DNA of 64,000 nucleotides, taken from assembly GCF_011742165.1 (NCBI RefSeq), contig NZ_JAAQTO010000005.1, forward strand, positions 1 through 64,000. The letters are read 5' to 3'. Both the position numbers and the translations under genes were made by a program. Positions within the stretch are counted from its first letter, which is position 1; each line of letters starts with the position of its first letter. The notes under the pieces were generated by a model. It saw nothing but the letters and a program-made list of their open reading frames with translations, was not told the origin of the DNA and ran no database searches. Shown here one piece after another: positions 56,278 to 64,000 of the stretch. Source of the DNA: Billgrantia bachuensis. GTDB lineage: Bacteria; Pseudomonadota; Gammaproteobacteria; Pseudomonadales; Halomonadaceae.

Positions 56278-57675
56278 ATGAGCGAAGCAGCGGCATCGAC
56301 CAACACGCATCAGGCACGCTGGCAGCAGACGCTGCAGCATGTCCGTGCGCGTGTGGAAACGGTGCCTGGCTTTCGCGCCAGTGGCCGGGTGCTCCGCGCG
56401 ACCGGCATGGTGATCGAGGCCGTCGGCCTGCGCGTGGCACTGGGCAATGCTTGCCGCATCGAGCTGCTCTCGTCCGGCGGCAGCGAGCCGCCCCGTTTTG
56501 CCGAGGCCGAGGTGGTCGGTTTCAACGGCGAACGACTCCTGCTGATGCCGCTCACGGAGATCGCCGGCCTGATGCCCGGTGCTCGCGTCTTCCCGTTGGG
56601 CGATGGCCCGGATCATGCCGCGCGCCGTTTCCCCCTTGGCGAATCTCTGCTGGGCCGCGTAGTGGATGGCAACGGCGACCCGCTGGATGGCCTCGGCCCA
56701 CTGGACGACGCTCCGCGTTCCCCGCTCGCTACACCGCCGCTCAACCCGCTGAAGCGGGCACCGATCAACGAGCAGATCGATGTCGGCATTCGCGCCATCA
56801 ATGCCCTGCTCAGTGTCGGTCGCGGGCAGCGCATGGGGCTGTTCGCCGGCTCCGGCGTGGGTAAGTCGGTACTGCTCGGCATGATGGCCCGCTATACCGG
56901 GGCCGACGTCATCGTGGTGGGCCTGATCGGCGAACGGGGCCGCGAGGTACAGGACTTCATCGACAACATTCTCGGCCCCGAGGGTCGCCGCCGTGCGGTG
57001 GTGGTAGCGGCACCCGCCGACACCTCTCCGCTGCAACGCCTGCAGGGCGCCGCCTATGCCACGCGCTTGGCGGAAGGCTATCGCGACCAGGGCAAGAACG
57101 TCTTGTTGATCATGGATTCGCTGACTCGCTACGCCATGGCCCAGCGTGAGATCGCCCTGGCCATCGGCGAGCCGCCGGCGACCAAGGGCTATCCACCCTC
57201 GGTTTTCGCCAAGATTCCCAGCCTGGTGGAGCGTGCCGGTAATGCCGAACGCGGCCGTGGCTCGATCACTGCCTTCTATACCGTACTCACCGAAGGCGAT
57301 GACCAGCAGGACCCCATCGCCGACTCGGCACGCGCCATTCTCGATGGTCACATCGTGCTGTCTCGAACACTGGCCGAAGCCGGCCACTACCCGGCCATTG
57401 ATATAGAAGCCTCGATAAGCCGCGTGATGACCCACATCATCGACGACCAGCAATTGACCATGACCCAGGCCTTCAAGCGACTCTTCTCACGCTATCAGCG
57501 CAACCGCGACCTGATCAGCGTAGGCGCATACAGCCCCGGTCACGATCCCCAACTGGACGAAGCCGTCCAGCGTTACCCGCAGCTGGAGCACTTCCTCCAG
57601 CAGGGCATGAATGAAAATGCCTCGATCGAGGCTTCTCGACAGGTTCTGGCTGAAACCCTAGGAGTCAGGCAATGA
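56278..57675 (+). CDS. fliI: FliI, flagellar export ATPase
   Basis: Hexameric ATPase that unloads export substrates from chaperones. The 465 residues include the Walker A loop [18 protein letters not shown], Walker B segment [20 protein letters not shown] and the signature [20 protein letters not shown]. It is homologous to F1-ATPase beta; the N-terminal domain has [15 protein letters not shown]. Length is typical. It starts 9 bp after fliH and overlaps fliJ by 4 bp. Confidence 0.97.
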   Translation: MSEAAASTNTHQARWQQTLQHVRARVETVPGFRASGRVLRATGMVIEAVGLRVALGNACRIELLSSGGSEPPRFAEAEVVGFNGERLLLMPLTEIAGLMPGARVFPLGDGPDHAARRFPLGESLLGRVVDGNGDPLDGLGPLDDAPRSPLATPPLNPLKRAPINEQIDVGIRAINALLSVGRGQRMGLFAGSGVGKSVLLGMMARYTGADVIVVGLIGERGREVQDFIDNILGPEGRRRAVVVAAPADTSPLQRLQGAAYATRLAEGYRDQGKNVLLIMDSLTRYAMAQREIALAIGEPPATKGYPPSVFAKIPSLVERAGNAERGRGSITAFYTVLTEGDDQQDPIADSARAILDGHIVLSRTLAEAGHYPAIDIEASISRVMTHIIDDQQLTMTQAFKRLFSRYQRNRDLISVGAYSPGHDPQLDEAVQRYPQLEHFLQQGMNENASIEASRQVLAETLGVRQ

Positions 57676-58127
57676 GTGCATCGTCTCAACTCGCCATGCT
57701 GAGCGATCTGGCCCGCGATGCCCGCGATCAGGCGGGTCAATTGCTGGCGGGTGAACGCCAGAACGAGCGCCAGGTGGCCTCCCAACTGGAGTCGCTCAAT
57801 CGTTATCGGCTCGAGTATGCCGAACGCCTGCAACAGGCCATGCGTGAAGGCATCGATCCGGCCAGCATGCACAACTATCAGCAGTTCCTGGCTTCGCTGG
57901 ATGCTGCCCTGCAGCGGGCCAGGCAGGCACTCGATGCCCAGCAGCAACGGGTCCAGCAGAGCCAGCAGCAGTGGCAGCAGGAACAGAAGCGGCTCTCGGC
58001 CTACGATACGCTGGTATCGCGTCGGGATGTCGAGCGGCAGCGGCAGGAGGAGCGCCGCGAACAGCGTATCAATGACGAGATGTCAGCCGGACGGCTATTG
58101 CGCCTGCGTGCCGGATACACAGCGTGA
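57672..58127 (+). CDS. fliJ: FliJ, export chaperone/central stalk
   Basis: A 151-residue coiled-coil protein of the ATPase complex, FliJ family by position and composition: long Gln/Arg-rich helices ([24 protein letters not shown] segment, then [20 protein letters not shown]) and a C-terminal basic tail. No membrane segment. It overlaps the fliI stop and precedes fliK by 19 bp. Confidence 0.9.
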   Translation: MSASSQLAMLSDLARDARDQAGQLLAGERQNERQVASQLESLNRYRLEYAERLQQAMREGIDPASMHNYQQFLASLDAALQRARQALDAQQQRVQQSQQQWQQEQKRLSAYDTLVSRRDVERQRQEERREQRINDEMSAGRLLRLRAGYTA

Positions 58128-58146
58128 TTCGGCAAAGGAGAAACCC

Positions 58147-59397
58147 ATGAATATTCAGATGATTCTGTCCGCCCTGCCGACGCAACTCTCCGGCAAGCCG
58201 GAAACCGGTGCCGGCCATGGCCAGTTCGCCCTGGCCCTGAGCCAGGCAGCTCAGACCACCCCTGGTGATACCGCGCTGCCCATTCAACTCGATGCCATGC
58301 CGGGACAGGGCCTGCCGCAAACCATGGCGGCACAGCAAGCACTGCTCCAGGCCTTGAATGCCCATGCCGGCCAGCGGCTCAATGGCGAGGGTGACATGGC
58401 TCTGCCCGATGCCGAGCTGAACGAGATCATGGCAAGACTCGCGTTGATCGAAGGCAGCCAGCAGCAGCCGGTCATAGCTGCCATACAGCCGCTACCCGGC
58501 CAGGAGCTGGCACCACCTGCTGACGAAATGACCATCGAGCTCGCCGAGCAACCCCAGGCTGCCACTCTGGTAGCATCCGTCACGGCAGCAGAAGCACCGC
58601 GTCCCAGCACCGCCACCCCGGGTGTGACGACCTTGGGAGATCGCACCGCTCCCTCTGGTATGCCGGCTACGCCCACTTCGGCCGCCTCGGGCAACCCATT
58701 GGCGGCTCAGCTGGCTGCCTCCGCTACTGCCGTCCAGGAAGTCGATGGCGACGCCGGCGCTCCGGCACGTCCTGCCGACTTCACGACTGCCCTGGCCAAG
58801 GTCTCTGCGCCCCAGCCCGGCGGCAGCGAACTGCGTGCGATGCCAGCCGACGCAGCGCGCGGAGGCTTCGTGCCGGAATCCGCACCAATGGCGCAGTCAT
58901 CCGCCAGTACGACAACACCGGCCAGCGTACCCGCCCAGCCCACTCCGTTCGCCCAAGCCAGCCTTGCCGCACCGGTTCAGAGCCCGGCCTGGCCTGGCCA
59001 ATTGGGTCAGCAAATGGTGCAATTCGCCCGGCAAGGCGGTGAACAACATGTCGAGATGCGCTTGAATCCAGCCGAGCTTGGACCGCTTTCCGTGACCCTG
59101 AAAATGACGGAACAAGGTGCTCAGGCCCAGTTCCTGTCTGCCCATGCCCAGGTACGCCAAGTATTGGAACAGGCCATTCCTCAGCTTCGCGAGGCGCTGG
59201 CCGAACAGGGGATCAGCCTGGGCGAGACCTCCGTGGGCGAACAGCGTCAGCAGGATGCCCAAGCATTCGCGGGTCGTGACGGCCAGCGTGGCCAGGGTAC
59301 ACAGGCCGAAGACAACCTGACCCTGATTGATGAAGAGGGCGCAGCGCTCTCCACCACCACGCTTTCGCTGGATGGTCGCGTGAACCTTTACGCCTGA
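58147..59397 (+). CDS. fliK: FliK, hook-length control protein
   Basis: Secreted ruler of 416 residues with a variable Ala/Pro/Thr-rich middle and the conserved C-terminal domain, whose signature is LGQQMVQFARQGGEQHVEMR, LNPAELGPLSVTLKMTEQG and FLSAHAQVRQVLEQAIPQLR. It triggers the FlhB switch when the hook reaches its length. The start MNIQMILSALPTQL is used; an upstream reading overlaps fliJ entirely. A second FliK-like protein is encoded at 18,620. Confidence 0.94.
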   Translation: MNIQMILSALPTQLSGKPETGAGHGQFALALSQAAQTTPGDTALPIQLDAMPGQGLPQTMAAQQALLQALNAHAGQRLNGEGDMALPDAELNEIMARLALIEGSQQQPVIAAIQPLPGQELAPPADEMTIELAEQPQAATLVASVTAAEAPRPSTATPGVTTLGDRTAPSGMPATPTSAASGNPLAAQLAASATAVQEVDGDAGAPARPADFTTALAKVSAPQPGGSELRAMPADAARGGFVPESAPMAQSSASTTTPASVPAQPTPFAQASLAAPVQSPAWPGQLGQQMVQFARQGGEQHVEMRLNPAELGPLSVTLKMTEQGAQAQFLSAHAQVRQVLEQAIPQLREALAEQGISLGETSVGEQRQQDAQAFAGRDGQRGQGTQAEDNLTLIDEEGAALSTTTLSLDGRVNLYA

Positions 59398-59422
59398 GAC
59401 AAAAAGGCAAGATAAGCCCTTT

Positions 59423-59456
59423 CGCGCGGCTTGTTCCTGTCATCAGGGGCCGCGCG
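59423..59456. repeat. GC-rich inverted repeat between fliK and fliL
   Basis: Eight-bp arms CGCGCGGC and GCCGCGCG with an 18-base loop in the 111-bp fliK-fliL gap. It could weaken readthrough or protect mRNA ends; no T-run follows. Confidence 0.4.
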
Positions 59457-59508
59457 CCTACGGCATACTCTCTCCAACTGCTAGACCAACACAGACAAAG
59501 GCAAGGCA

Positions 59509-59985
59509 ATGGCGAAATCGACGGGTGGCTCCTCCAAGCTCCTGTGGTTGATGATACTGCTGGTACTGCTCTCAACGGCAGCTGCCGGAGCGGCCATCTA
59601 CATGGTCATGAACGACCGCAACGGCAATGAGGAAGAAGGCGCCCAGACGCAACAGTTGGAGCGCCAGGCACCCATCTTCGTCAAGATCGACCCCTTCACG
59701 GTCAATCTCGCCGACGACAATTTCGGTTCGCGCCTGCTTTACACCGGCATTTCGCTGAAGGTAGGCAGCGACGAAACTCGCGAAATCCTGGATGAACACA
59801 TGCCACAGGTGCGCAGCCGACTACTGATGCTGTTCTCCGGCAAGCAGGCAAGCGAGCTGACCACGCCGAATGGCAAGCGCCGCCTGAGCGAGGAAGTCAT
59901 CGCCACGCTCTCAGAACCGCTGACCGAGCCTCAGCCGTCCCTCGAGATACAGGACGTGCTGTTCACCGAGTTCATCGTGCAATAA
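59509..59985 (+). CDS. fliL: FliL, stator-associated basal-body protein
   Basis: Single-pass inner-membrane protein of 158 residues that surrounds stators and supports torque. One membrane helix (LLWLMILLVLLSTAAAGAAI) follows a short N-terminus; the periplasmic domain has FVKIDPFTVNLADDNFGSRL and the C-terminal LEIQDVLFTEFIVQ, as in the family. First gene of the fliLMNOPQR block. Confidence 0.95.
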   Translation: MAKSTGGSSKLLWLMILLVLLSTAAAGAAIYMVMNDRNGNEEEGAQTQQLERQAPIFVKIDPFTVNLADDNFGSRLLYTGISLKVGSDETREILDEHMPQVRSRLLMLFSGKQASELTTPNGKRRLSEEVIATLSEPLTEPQPSLEIQDVLFTEFIVQ

Positions 59986-60003
59986 ACGGGTGCCCTGGCC
60001 ACC

Positions 60004-61050
60004 ATGTCCCAAGACGATCTGCTGTCACAGGATGAGATCGATGCCCTTCTGAAGGGCGTCAGCGGCGATGACGAGCCCGTTGCGCGCAGCGACGGTGACT
60101 CCCGCGTACGCCCTTATGACCCGGCGACACAGCACCGCGTCATTCGCGAGCGTCTGCAGGCGCTGGATATCATCAACGAACGTTTCGCGCGGCACTTCCG
60201 CATGGGGCTGTTCAACCTGCTGCGCCGTAGTGCCGACATAACCGTCGACTCGGTACGCTATCTGAGCTACAGCGAGTTTTCCCGCAACGTGCCGGTGCCG
60301 ACCAATATCAACATCATCGGCATGAAGCCGCTGCGCGGGTCGGCGCTGATAGTGTTCCCGCCCAACCTGGTCTTCATGGTCGTGGACAACCTGTTCGGTG
60401 GCGACGGACGCTTCCTGACCAAGTCGGAAGGCCGTGAATTCACCAATACCGAGCAGCGCATCATCCAGCGTCTGCTGCAGTTGGCCATTGATGCCTATGA
60501 AGAGTCGTGGAAGTCGGTCTACCCACTGCAAATCAGTTACTTGCGCTCGGAGATGCAGTCGAAGTTCGCCAACATCACCAACTCGCCCAACGAGATCGTG
60601 GTGAACACGAACTTCAACATCGAGGTCGGCAATCTCTCCAGCAGCTTTCAGATCTGCATTCCGTACCTGATGGTAGAGCCCCTGCGCGACCTGCTGGCCA
60701 ACCCGCTCAACGATGGCCATCACGATCAGGATGGATCCTGGACCAAGCGCATGGCGGGCGAACTTCGTCGCTCCGAAGTGGAACTGATCGCCAATTTTGC
60801 CGATGTTCCCACTCGCATTGCCCATGTCATGGCGCTCAAGGTGGGCGACGTTCTTCCTCTCGAGCTACCCGAGACGGTCACCGCCAGCGTCGATGGCGTG
60901 CCGGTGATGGAGTGCGATTACGGTAGCCAGCACGAGCAACGCGCGCTGCGTGTCATCCGCATCATCGACCATGGTGCACAGAATCCGGTGTCAAAGGACG
61001 CCTTCATCAAGGGCGCAGCGCCTCAAGCCAAGGACTTCAAGCATGACTGA
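60004..61050 (+). CDS. fliM: FliM, motor switch protein binding CheY-P
   Basis: C-ring protein of 348 residues. The N-terminal CheY-binding motif is intact (LLSQDEIDALLKGV). Then come the middle CheC-like domain (FNLLRRSADITVDSVRYLSY, PPNLVFMVVDNLFGGDGRFL) and the C-terminal SpoA domain (VGDVLPLELPETVTASVDGV). Length is normal. It overlaps fliN by 8 bp. Confidence 0.97.
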   Translation: MSQDDLLSQDEIDALLKGVSGDDEPVARSDGDSRVRPYDPATQHRVIRERLQALDIINERFARHFRMGLFNLLRRSADITVDSVRYLSYSEFSRNVPVPTNINIIGMKPLRGSALIVFPPNLVFMVVDNLFGGDGRFLTKSEGREFTNTEQRIIQRLLQLAIDAYEESWKSVYPLQISYLRSEMQSKFANITNSPNEIVVNTNFNIEVGNLSSSFQICIPYLMVEPLRDLLANPLNDGHHDQDGSWTKRMAGELRRSEVELIANFADVPTRIAHVMALKVGDVLPLELPETVTASVDGVPVMECDYGSQHEQRALRVIRIIDHGAQNPVSKDAFIKGAAPQAKDFKHD

Positions 61051-61615
61051 TCCCAAGAAACCCGATCAGAACGTTTCCGACGACGACTGGGCCTCCGCCA
61101 TGTCCGAGCAGCAGGACAACGAACCTGCAACCGACGACGACCCCTGGGCCGAAGCCATGGCCGAGCAGGAAGCGGCCGAGTCCACTGCCAGCGCCGAGGA
61201 CGATCCTTGGGCGGAAGCGTTAGCCGAGCAGGAAGCGGTTGAAGCCGCGGCCGACGAGACCCCGGCAGTTGCCAGTGCGCCTGCCTCCGCTCCTCAGTCC
61301 GCCGGTGATCGTGTGTTCCGCCCGCTCGACAAGGGCAAGGAAGGCGGTACCGCTCGTGATCTCGAAATGATCATGGACATCCCGGTCAAGCTGACCGTGG
61401 AACTGGGCCGCACCAAGTTGACCATCAAGCAGTTGCTGGAACTGGCCCAGGGCTCCGTCGTCGAACTCGACGGCTTGGCCGGTGAGCCGATGGACATTTT
61501 GATCAACGGCTACCTGATCGCCCAGGGCGAAGTCGTCGTCGTCGACGACAAGTACGGTATCCGCATTACCGAGATCATCACCCCCTCCGAGCGGGTGCAG
61601 AAACTCAACCGATGA
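61043..61615 (+). CDS. fliN: FliN, motor switch protein with acidic N-terminal repeats
   Basis: C-ring protein of 190 residues, longer than E. coli's 137. The extra N-terminus carries three copies of a DDxWAxAxxEQ unit (DDDWASAMSEQQ, DDPWAEAMAEQEA, DDPWAEALAEQEA). The conserved SpoA domain follows (MIMDIPVKLTVELGRTKLTI, LDGLAGEPMDILINGYLIAQ, VVVDDKYGIRITEIITPSER). The start MTDPKKPDQ overlaps the fliM stop. Function is standard; the repeats may bind a partner. Confidence 0.95.
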   Translation: MTDPKKPDQNVSDDDWASAMSEQQDNEPATDDDPWAEAMAEQEAAESTASAEDDPWAEALAEQEAVEAAADETPAVASAPASAPQSAGDRVFRPLDKGKEGGTARDLEMIMDIPVKLTVELGRTKLTIKQLLELAQGSVVELDGLAGEPMDILINGYLIAQGEVVVVDDKYGIRITEIITPSERVQKLNR

Positions 61616-62049
61616 GCAGCACCGTCACTTCAGAAGCTTCCGCCGGGCTCGAGTCCCTTGCCGTCGGTGGCGATGCCCTGGTGGGCATGGCCACCCTCGG
61701 CAAGACTGCCGCCGCCCTGGCGTTGGTCATCGCCATCATTCTGGTCTGCACGGCGCTGCTGCGTCGCTGGAACCCTCAGAAGCGCGCAGCCGGCGGCCAT
61801 CTGCAGGTCATCGGCAGTGCCGCCCTGGGCAGCCGTGAGCGAGTGGTGATCGTCGAGGTCGAAGGCACCTGGCTGGTGCTCGGTGTCGGCGGCGGCCAGA
61901 TCAACAAGCTGCATGAGCTTGCAGCACCGGCTCGCCCGCTCGGCGATTCCTCCGGCTCCGCGCCCGAGGGTGAGCGCTTCGCCGCCCGCTTCGCGCGCGC
62001 GCTCAAGCAAAATGCCGGCCTGGGCGGTCGTGGGCGGGGAGATTCATGA
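61612..62049 (+). CDS. fliO: FliO, export-gate assembly protein
   Basis: A 145-residue protein with one membrane helix ([20 protein letters not shown]) and a C-terminal domain with [20 protein letters not shown]. FliO assists FliP oligomer assembly. It overlaps fliN by 4 bp and fliP by 4 bp. Sequence conservation of FliO is low, but position and topology fit. Confidence 0.88.
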   Translation: MSSTVTSEASAGLESLAVGGDALVGMATLGKTAAALALVIAIILVCTALLRRWNPQKRAAGGHLQVIGSAALGSRERVVIVEVEGTWLVLGVGGGQINKLHELAAPARPLGDSSGSAPEGERFAARFARALKQNAGLGGRGRGDS

Positions 62050-62755
62050 TCGTCTCTTCTTGCTCGCTGCGCCTGCTCGTCCTGCTTGTCGCGCTGGTTC
62101 TCACCCTGCTGCCGCAGGGGGCCGATGCCCAGCAGATTCCCGGCCTCGTCAGCCGGCCGCTGGAAGGCGGCGGCCAGCAATGGTCGATCACGCTTCAAAC
62201 CCTGCTGCTGCTGAGCTCGCTGGCCTTCCTGCCGGCAGCGCTACTGATGATGACCAGCTTCACGCGCATCATCATCGTACTCAGCCTGTTACGCACCGCC
62301 ATCGGCACCCAGGCAACGCCGCCCAATCAAGTGATGCTGGGCATGGCCCTGCCTGGGTACCCCTGTCGGCTGAGGAGATCACGTTTCCGGAGTTCCTGCA
62401 GCTGGCCCAGCAGCCCTTCCGTGAGTTCATGCTGGCCCAGACTCGCGAGCCCGACCTGGCACTGTTTGCGCGCCTGGCCGAGGTCGGCCCCATGCAGGGC
62501 CCCGAGGACGTGCCGCTACGCATCCTGGTGCCGTCCTTCGTCACCAGCGAGCTCAAGACAGCGTTCCAGATCGGTTTCACCATCTTCATTCCGTTCCTGA
62601 TCATCGATCTGGTGGTGGCCAGTACGCTGATGTCGCTGGGCATGATGATGGTGCCGCCGGCGACAATCTCGCTGCCGTTCAAGCTGATGCTGTTCGTGCT
62701 GGTGGATGGCTGGCAGCTGATCATCGGCTCGCTGGCGGAAAGCTTCTTCATCTAG
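62046..62755 (+). pseudogene. fliP: fliP with an internal out-of-frame deletion
   Basis: Core export-gate protein in two frames. Codons 62046-62351 encode the normal FliP start: signal-like N-terminus, LPGG-like [49 protein letters not shown]. The frame then changes at about 62351, where the other frame resumes with [60 protein letters not shown] and stops at 62755. Compared with E. coli FliP about 17 residues that include a membrane segment are missing between GMAL and AWVP. That needs a loss of about 52 bp. As read, the first frame gives a 184-residue product that is normal only up to about residue 102. It may be inactive, or the assembly may be wrong here. Confidence 0.88.
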
Positions 62756-62797
62756 GCCGACGTAACAAGACCGAGCCATGCTCGGCGAGGAGTCGAT

Positions 62798-63067
62798 ATG
62801 ACACCGGAAATGGTCATGAGCCTTGCCTACCAGGGCATGCGCGTCACGCTGTTCCTGGCTGGCCCGCTACTGATCACCGCCCTGCTGACCGGCCTGATCG
62901 TGAGCCTGTTTCAGGCCGCCACTCAGATTAACGAGATGACGCTTTCCTTCATCCCCAAAATTCTCGGCGTCTTTACCGTGCTGGTGCTCGCAGGCCCCTG
63001 GTTGATCGGGTTGATCGTCGACTTCACGCGTAACCTCTTCACCAACATACCCAGCATGTTGATGTGA
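62798..63067 (+). CDS. fliQ: FliQ, export-gate membrane protein
   Basis: Two-helix protein of 89 residues in the FliP-FliQ-FliR pore complex. The sequence LLITALLTGLIVSLFQAATQ and INEMTLSFIPKILGVFTVLV matches the family's helical hairpin. A GAGGAG site precedes the ATG. It follows the disrupted fliP by 42 bp and precedes fliR by 7 bp. Confidence 0.95.
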   Translation: MTPEMVMSLAYQGMRVTLFLAGPLLITALLTGLIVSLFQAATQINEMTLSFIPKILGVFTVLVLAGPWLIGLIVDFTRNLFTNIPSMLM

Positions 63068-63074
63068 GGCACGC

Positions 63075-63866
63075 ATGGTCGAGGTGACCTTCGCCCAGTT
63101 GCACGGCTGGCTGGTAATCCTGCTGTGGCCATTCGTGCGAATCCTGGCCTTCTTCACCGCGGCCCCACTGTGGGGTCACTCCAGCGTACCCAGGCAGGCC
63201 AAGATCGGGCTGGCCTTGCTGATTACGCTGGTCATCGCCCCGGTACTCCCTCCCATGCCCGACGTGCCGATCATGTCATGGGCAGGGTTTGGCATCATAG
63301 TGGAGCAGATGCTGATCGGTATCGCCATGGGCTTGGTGATGCACGTGACCTTCGCCGTGGTGCAGGCCGCGGGGGAGTTCATCGGCCTGAAGATGGGTCT
63401 GGCCTTCGCCACCTTCTTCGACGCCGGCAGCGGCACCAACACAATGATACTGTCCCGTATGTTCTACATGATTACCTTGCTGCTGTTCCTGGCCCTGGGC
63501 GGGCATCTGATGGTGCTCGAAGCATTGGTCTCGAGTTTCCACGGTTTGCCCATCGGCATCGGCTCCTTCAACCCCGCCGCCTTCGAGATGCTGGTGCGCT
63601 ACGGCGGCACCATCTTCGTGGCGGGCATGTCGCTGGCGCTACCGCTGGTGGGCTCGTTGATGATCATCAACCTGGCCATGGGCATCCTCAACCGCTCTGC
63701 CCCGCAGCTGACGGTGTTCAATATCGGCTTCCCCATGATGCTGACCATCGGCCTCGTGCTGCTGATGGTGCTGATGACAGACATGTCACGCTTCCTTCAG
63801 CGTCTGTTCAGCCATGCCATCCAGTTCCTCTATTCACTCATCGAGGCGTTAGCGCCCATCGCCTAA
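63075..63866 (+). CDS. fliR: FliR, export-gate membrane protein
   Basis: Export-gate protein of 263 residues with six hydrophobic helices: HGWLVILLWPFVRILAFFTA, RQAKIGLALLITLVIAPVLP and QMLIGIAMGLVMHVTFAVVQ among them. It also has the family motif FATFFDAGSGTNTMIL and SFHGLPIG. Length is typical. It ends the block; flhB, which usually follows, is at the other end of this window. Confidence 0.95.
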   Translation: MVEVTFAQLHGWLVILLWPFVRILAFFTAAPLWGHSSVPRQAKIGLALLITLVIAPVLPPMPDVPIMSWAGFGIIVEQMLIGIAMGLVMHVTFAVVQAAGEFIGLKMGLAFATFFDAGSGTNTMILSRMFYMITLLLFLALGGHLMVLEALVSSFHGLPIGIGSFNPAAFEMLVRYGGTIFVAGMSLALPLVGSLMIINLAMGILNRSAPQLTVFNIGFPMMLTIGLVLLMVLMTDMSRFLQRLFSHAIQFLYSLIEALAPIA

Positions 63867-63870
63867 AAAA

Positions 63871-63894
63871 GCCGCCCCGGCAAGCCGGAGCGGC
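63871..63894. terminator. Hairpin after fliR
   Basis: GC-rich inverted repeat with one mismatched pair and a two-base loop, 5 bp past the fliR stop. T content after it is low, so termination is plausible but not strong. The remaining 106 bp to the window end hold no gene that I can see. Confidence 0.5.
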
Positions 63895-64000
63895 GAAAGA
63901 GACCTCATGGTTTGCACCTATGAGGTCTGCAGGGAAGCGTTAGGGACAAATGCCTGCGCGAGCGAATCGCTGCATTGCCGTGACCCCGCCTTACAGGTAA

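Noticed and set aside
62046..62755. Programmed ribosomal frameshift in fliP
   Set aside because: A frameshift alone would not explain the missing 17 residues that include a membrane segment; no slippery heptamer is seen at the junction.
1..64000. CRISPR arrays, tRNA, rRNA, insertion sequences or phage genes
   Set aside because: No spaced short repeats, no cloverleaf or rRNA-like sequence and no transposase or integrase reading frames were seen.

Overview
The window is one large flagellar, chemotaxis and motility super-locus from a GC-rich gammaproteobacterium that uses FlhDC as master regulator. The gene order and protein character suggest a Halomonas-like member of the Halomonadaceae. That assignment is inferred from gene content; no 16S or other marker lies in the window.

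Layout. Positions 1-20,750 are read on the minus strand, in transcription order: fliS, fliT, a FliK-like gene and an FlhB-tail gene (flhX); flhDC; motAB, cheA and cheW; one short-sensor chemoreceptor; two PAS chemoreceptors; cheR; cheB; another chemoreceptor; cheY, cheZ and flhB (cut by the left edge). Positions 20,950-28,000 (minus) hold cyclic-di-GMP genes: a PilZ/HD-GYP protein, a GAF-PAS-PAS-GGDEF-EAL protein and a GGDEF cyclase. Positions 28,160-29,600 hold a DUF2835 gene, a small secreted protein and an unknown helical protein. Positions 29,660-42,415 run from a flagellin gene interrupted by an in-frame TGA to an intact flagellin gene. Between them lies a glycan island: rmlB, rmlA, a VioA-like aminotransferase, a WbqC-like gene, a PLP-fold protein, two sulfotransferase-like genes and, convergently, a 1217-residue TPR/GT41/FkbM-like/GT2 fusion. 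Positions 42,700-51,700 hold two fliD genes, a dCache chemoreceptor, an orphan MotB-like protein and a CBS-PAS-GGDEF-EAL protein. Positions 51,700-63,870 hold flaG and the fliE / fliFGHIJKLMNOPQR export and basal-body block.

Regulation. Eleven sites match the FliA (sigma-28) pattern TAAAGTTT-N11-GCCGATAA with exactly 11 bases between the two boxes. They stand before cheB, motA, fliS, both flagellins, both fliDs, flaG, two chemoreceptors and the GGDEF/EAL gene. Class III genes, including cyclic-di-GMP turnover, can therefore be read directly from the DNA. flhDC has a long AT-rich leader with two inverted repeats.

Most notable points: fliP has lost about 52 bp out of frame, and one flagellin gene carries a single in-frame stop, so the strain may be poorly motile or the assembly wrong there. 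CheA has a tandem duplication of its CheY/CheB-binding P2 domain. Two neighbouring PAS chemoreceptors share a 712-bp block with only four differences, which suggests recent gene conversion or duplication. The GT41/GT2 fusion plus sulfotransferases between two flagellins looks like an unusual flagellin-glycosylation system.
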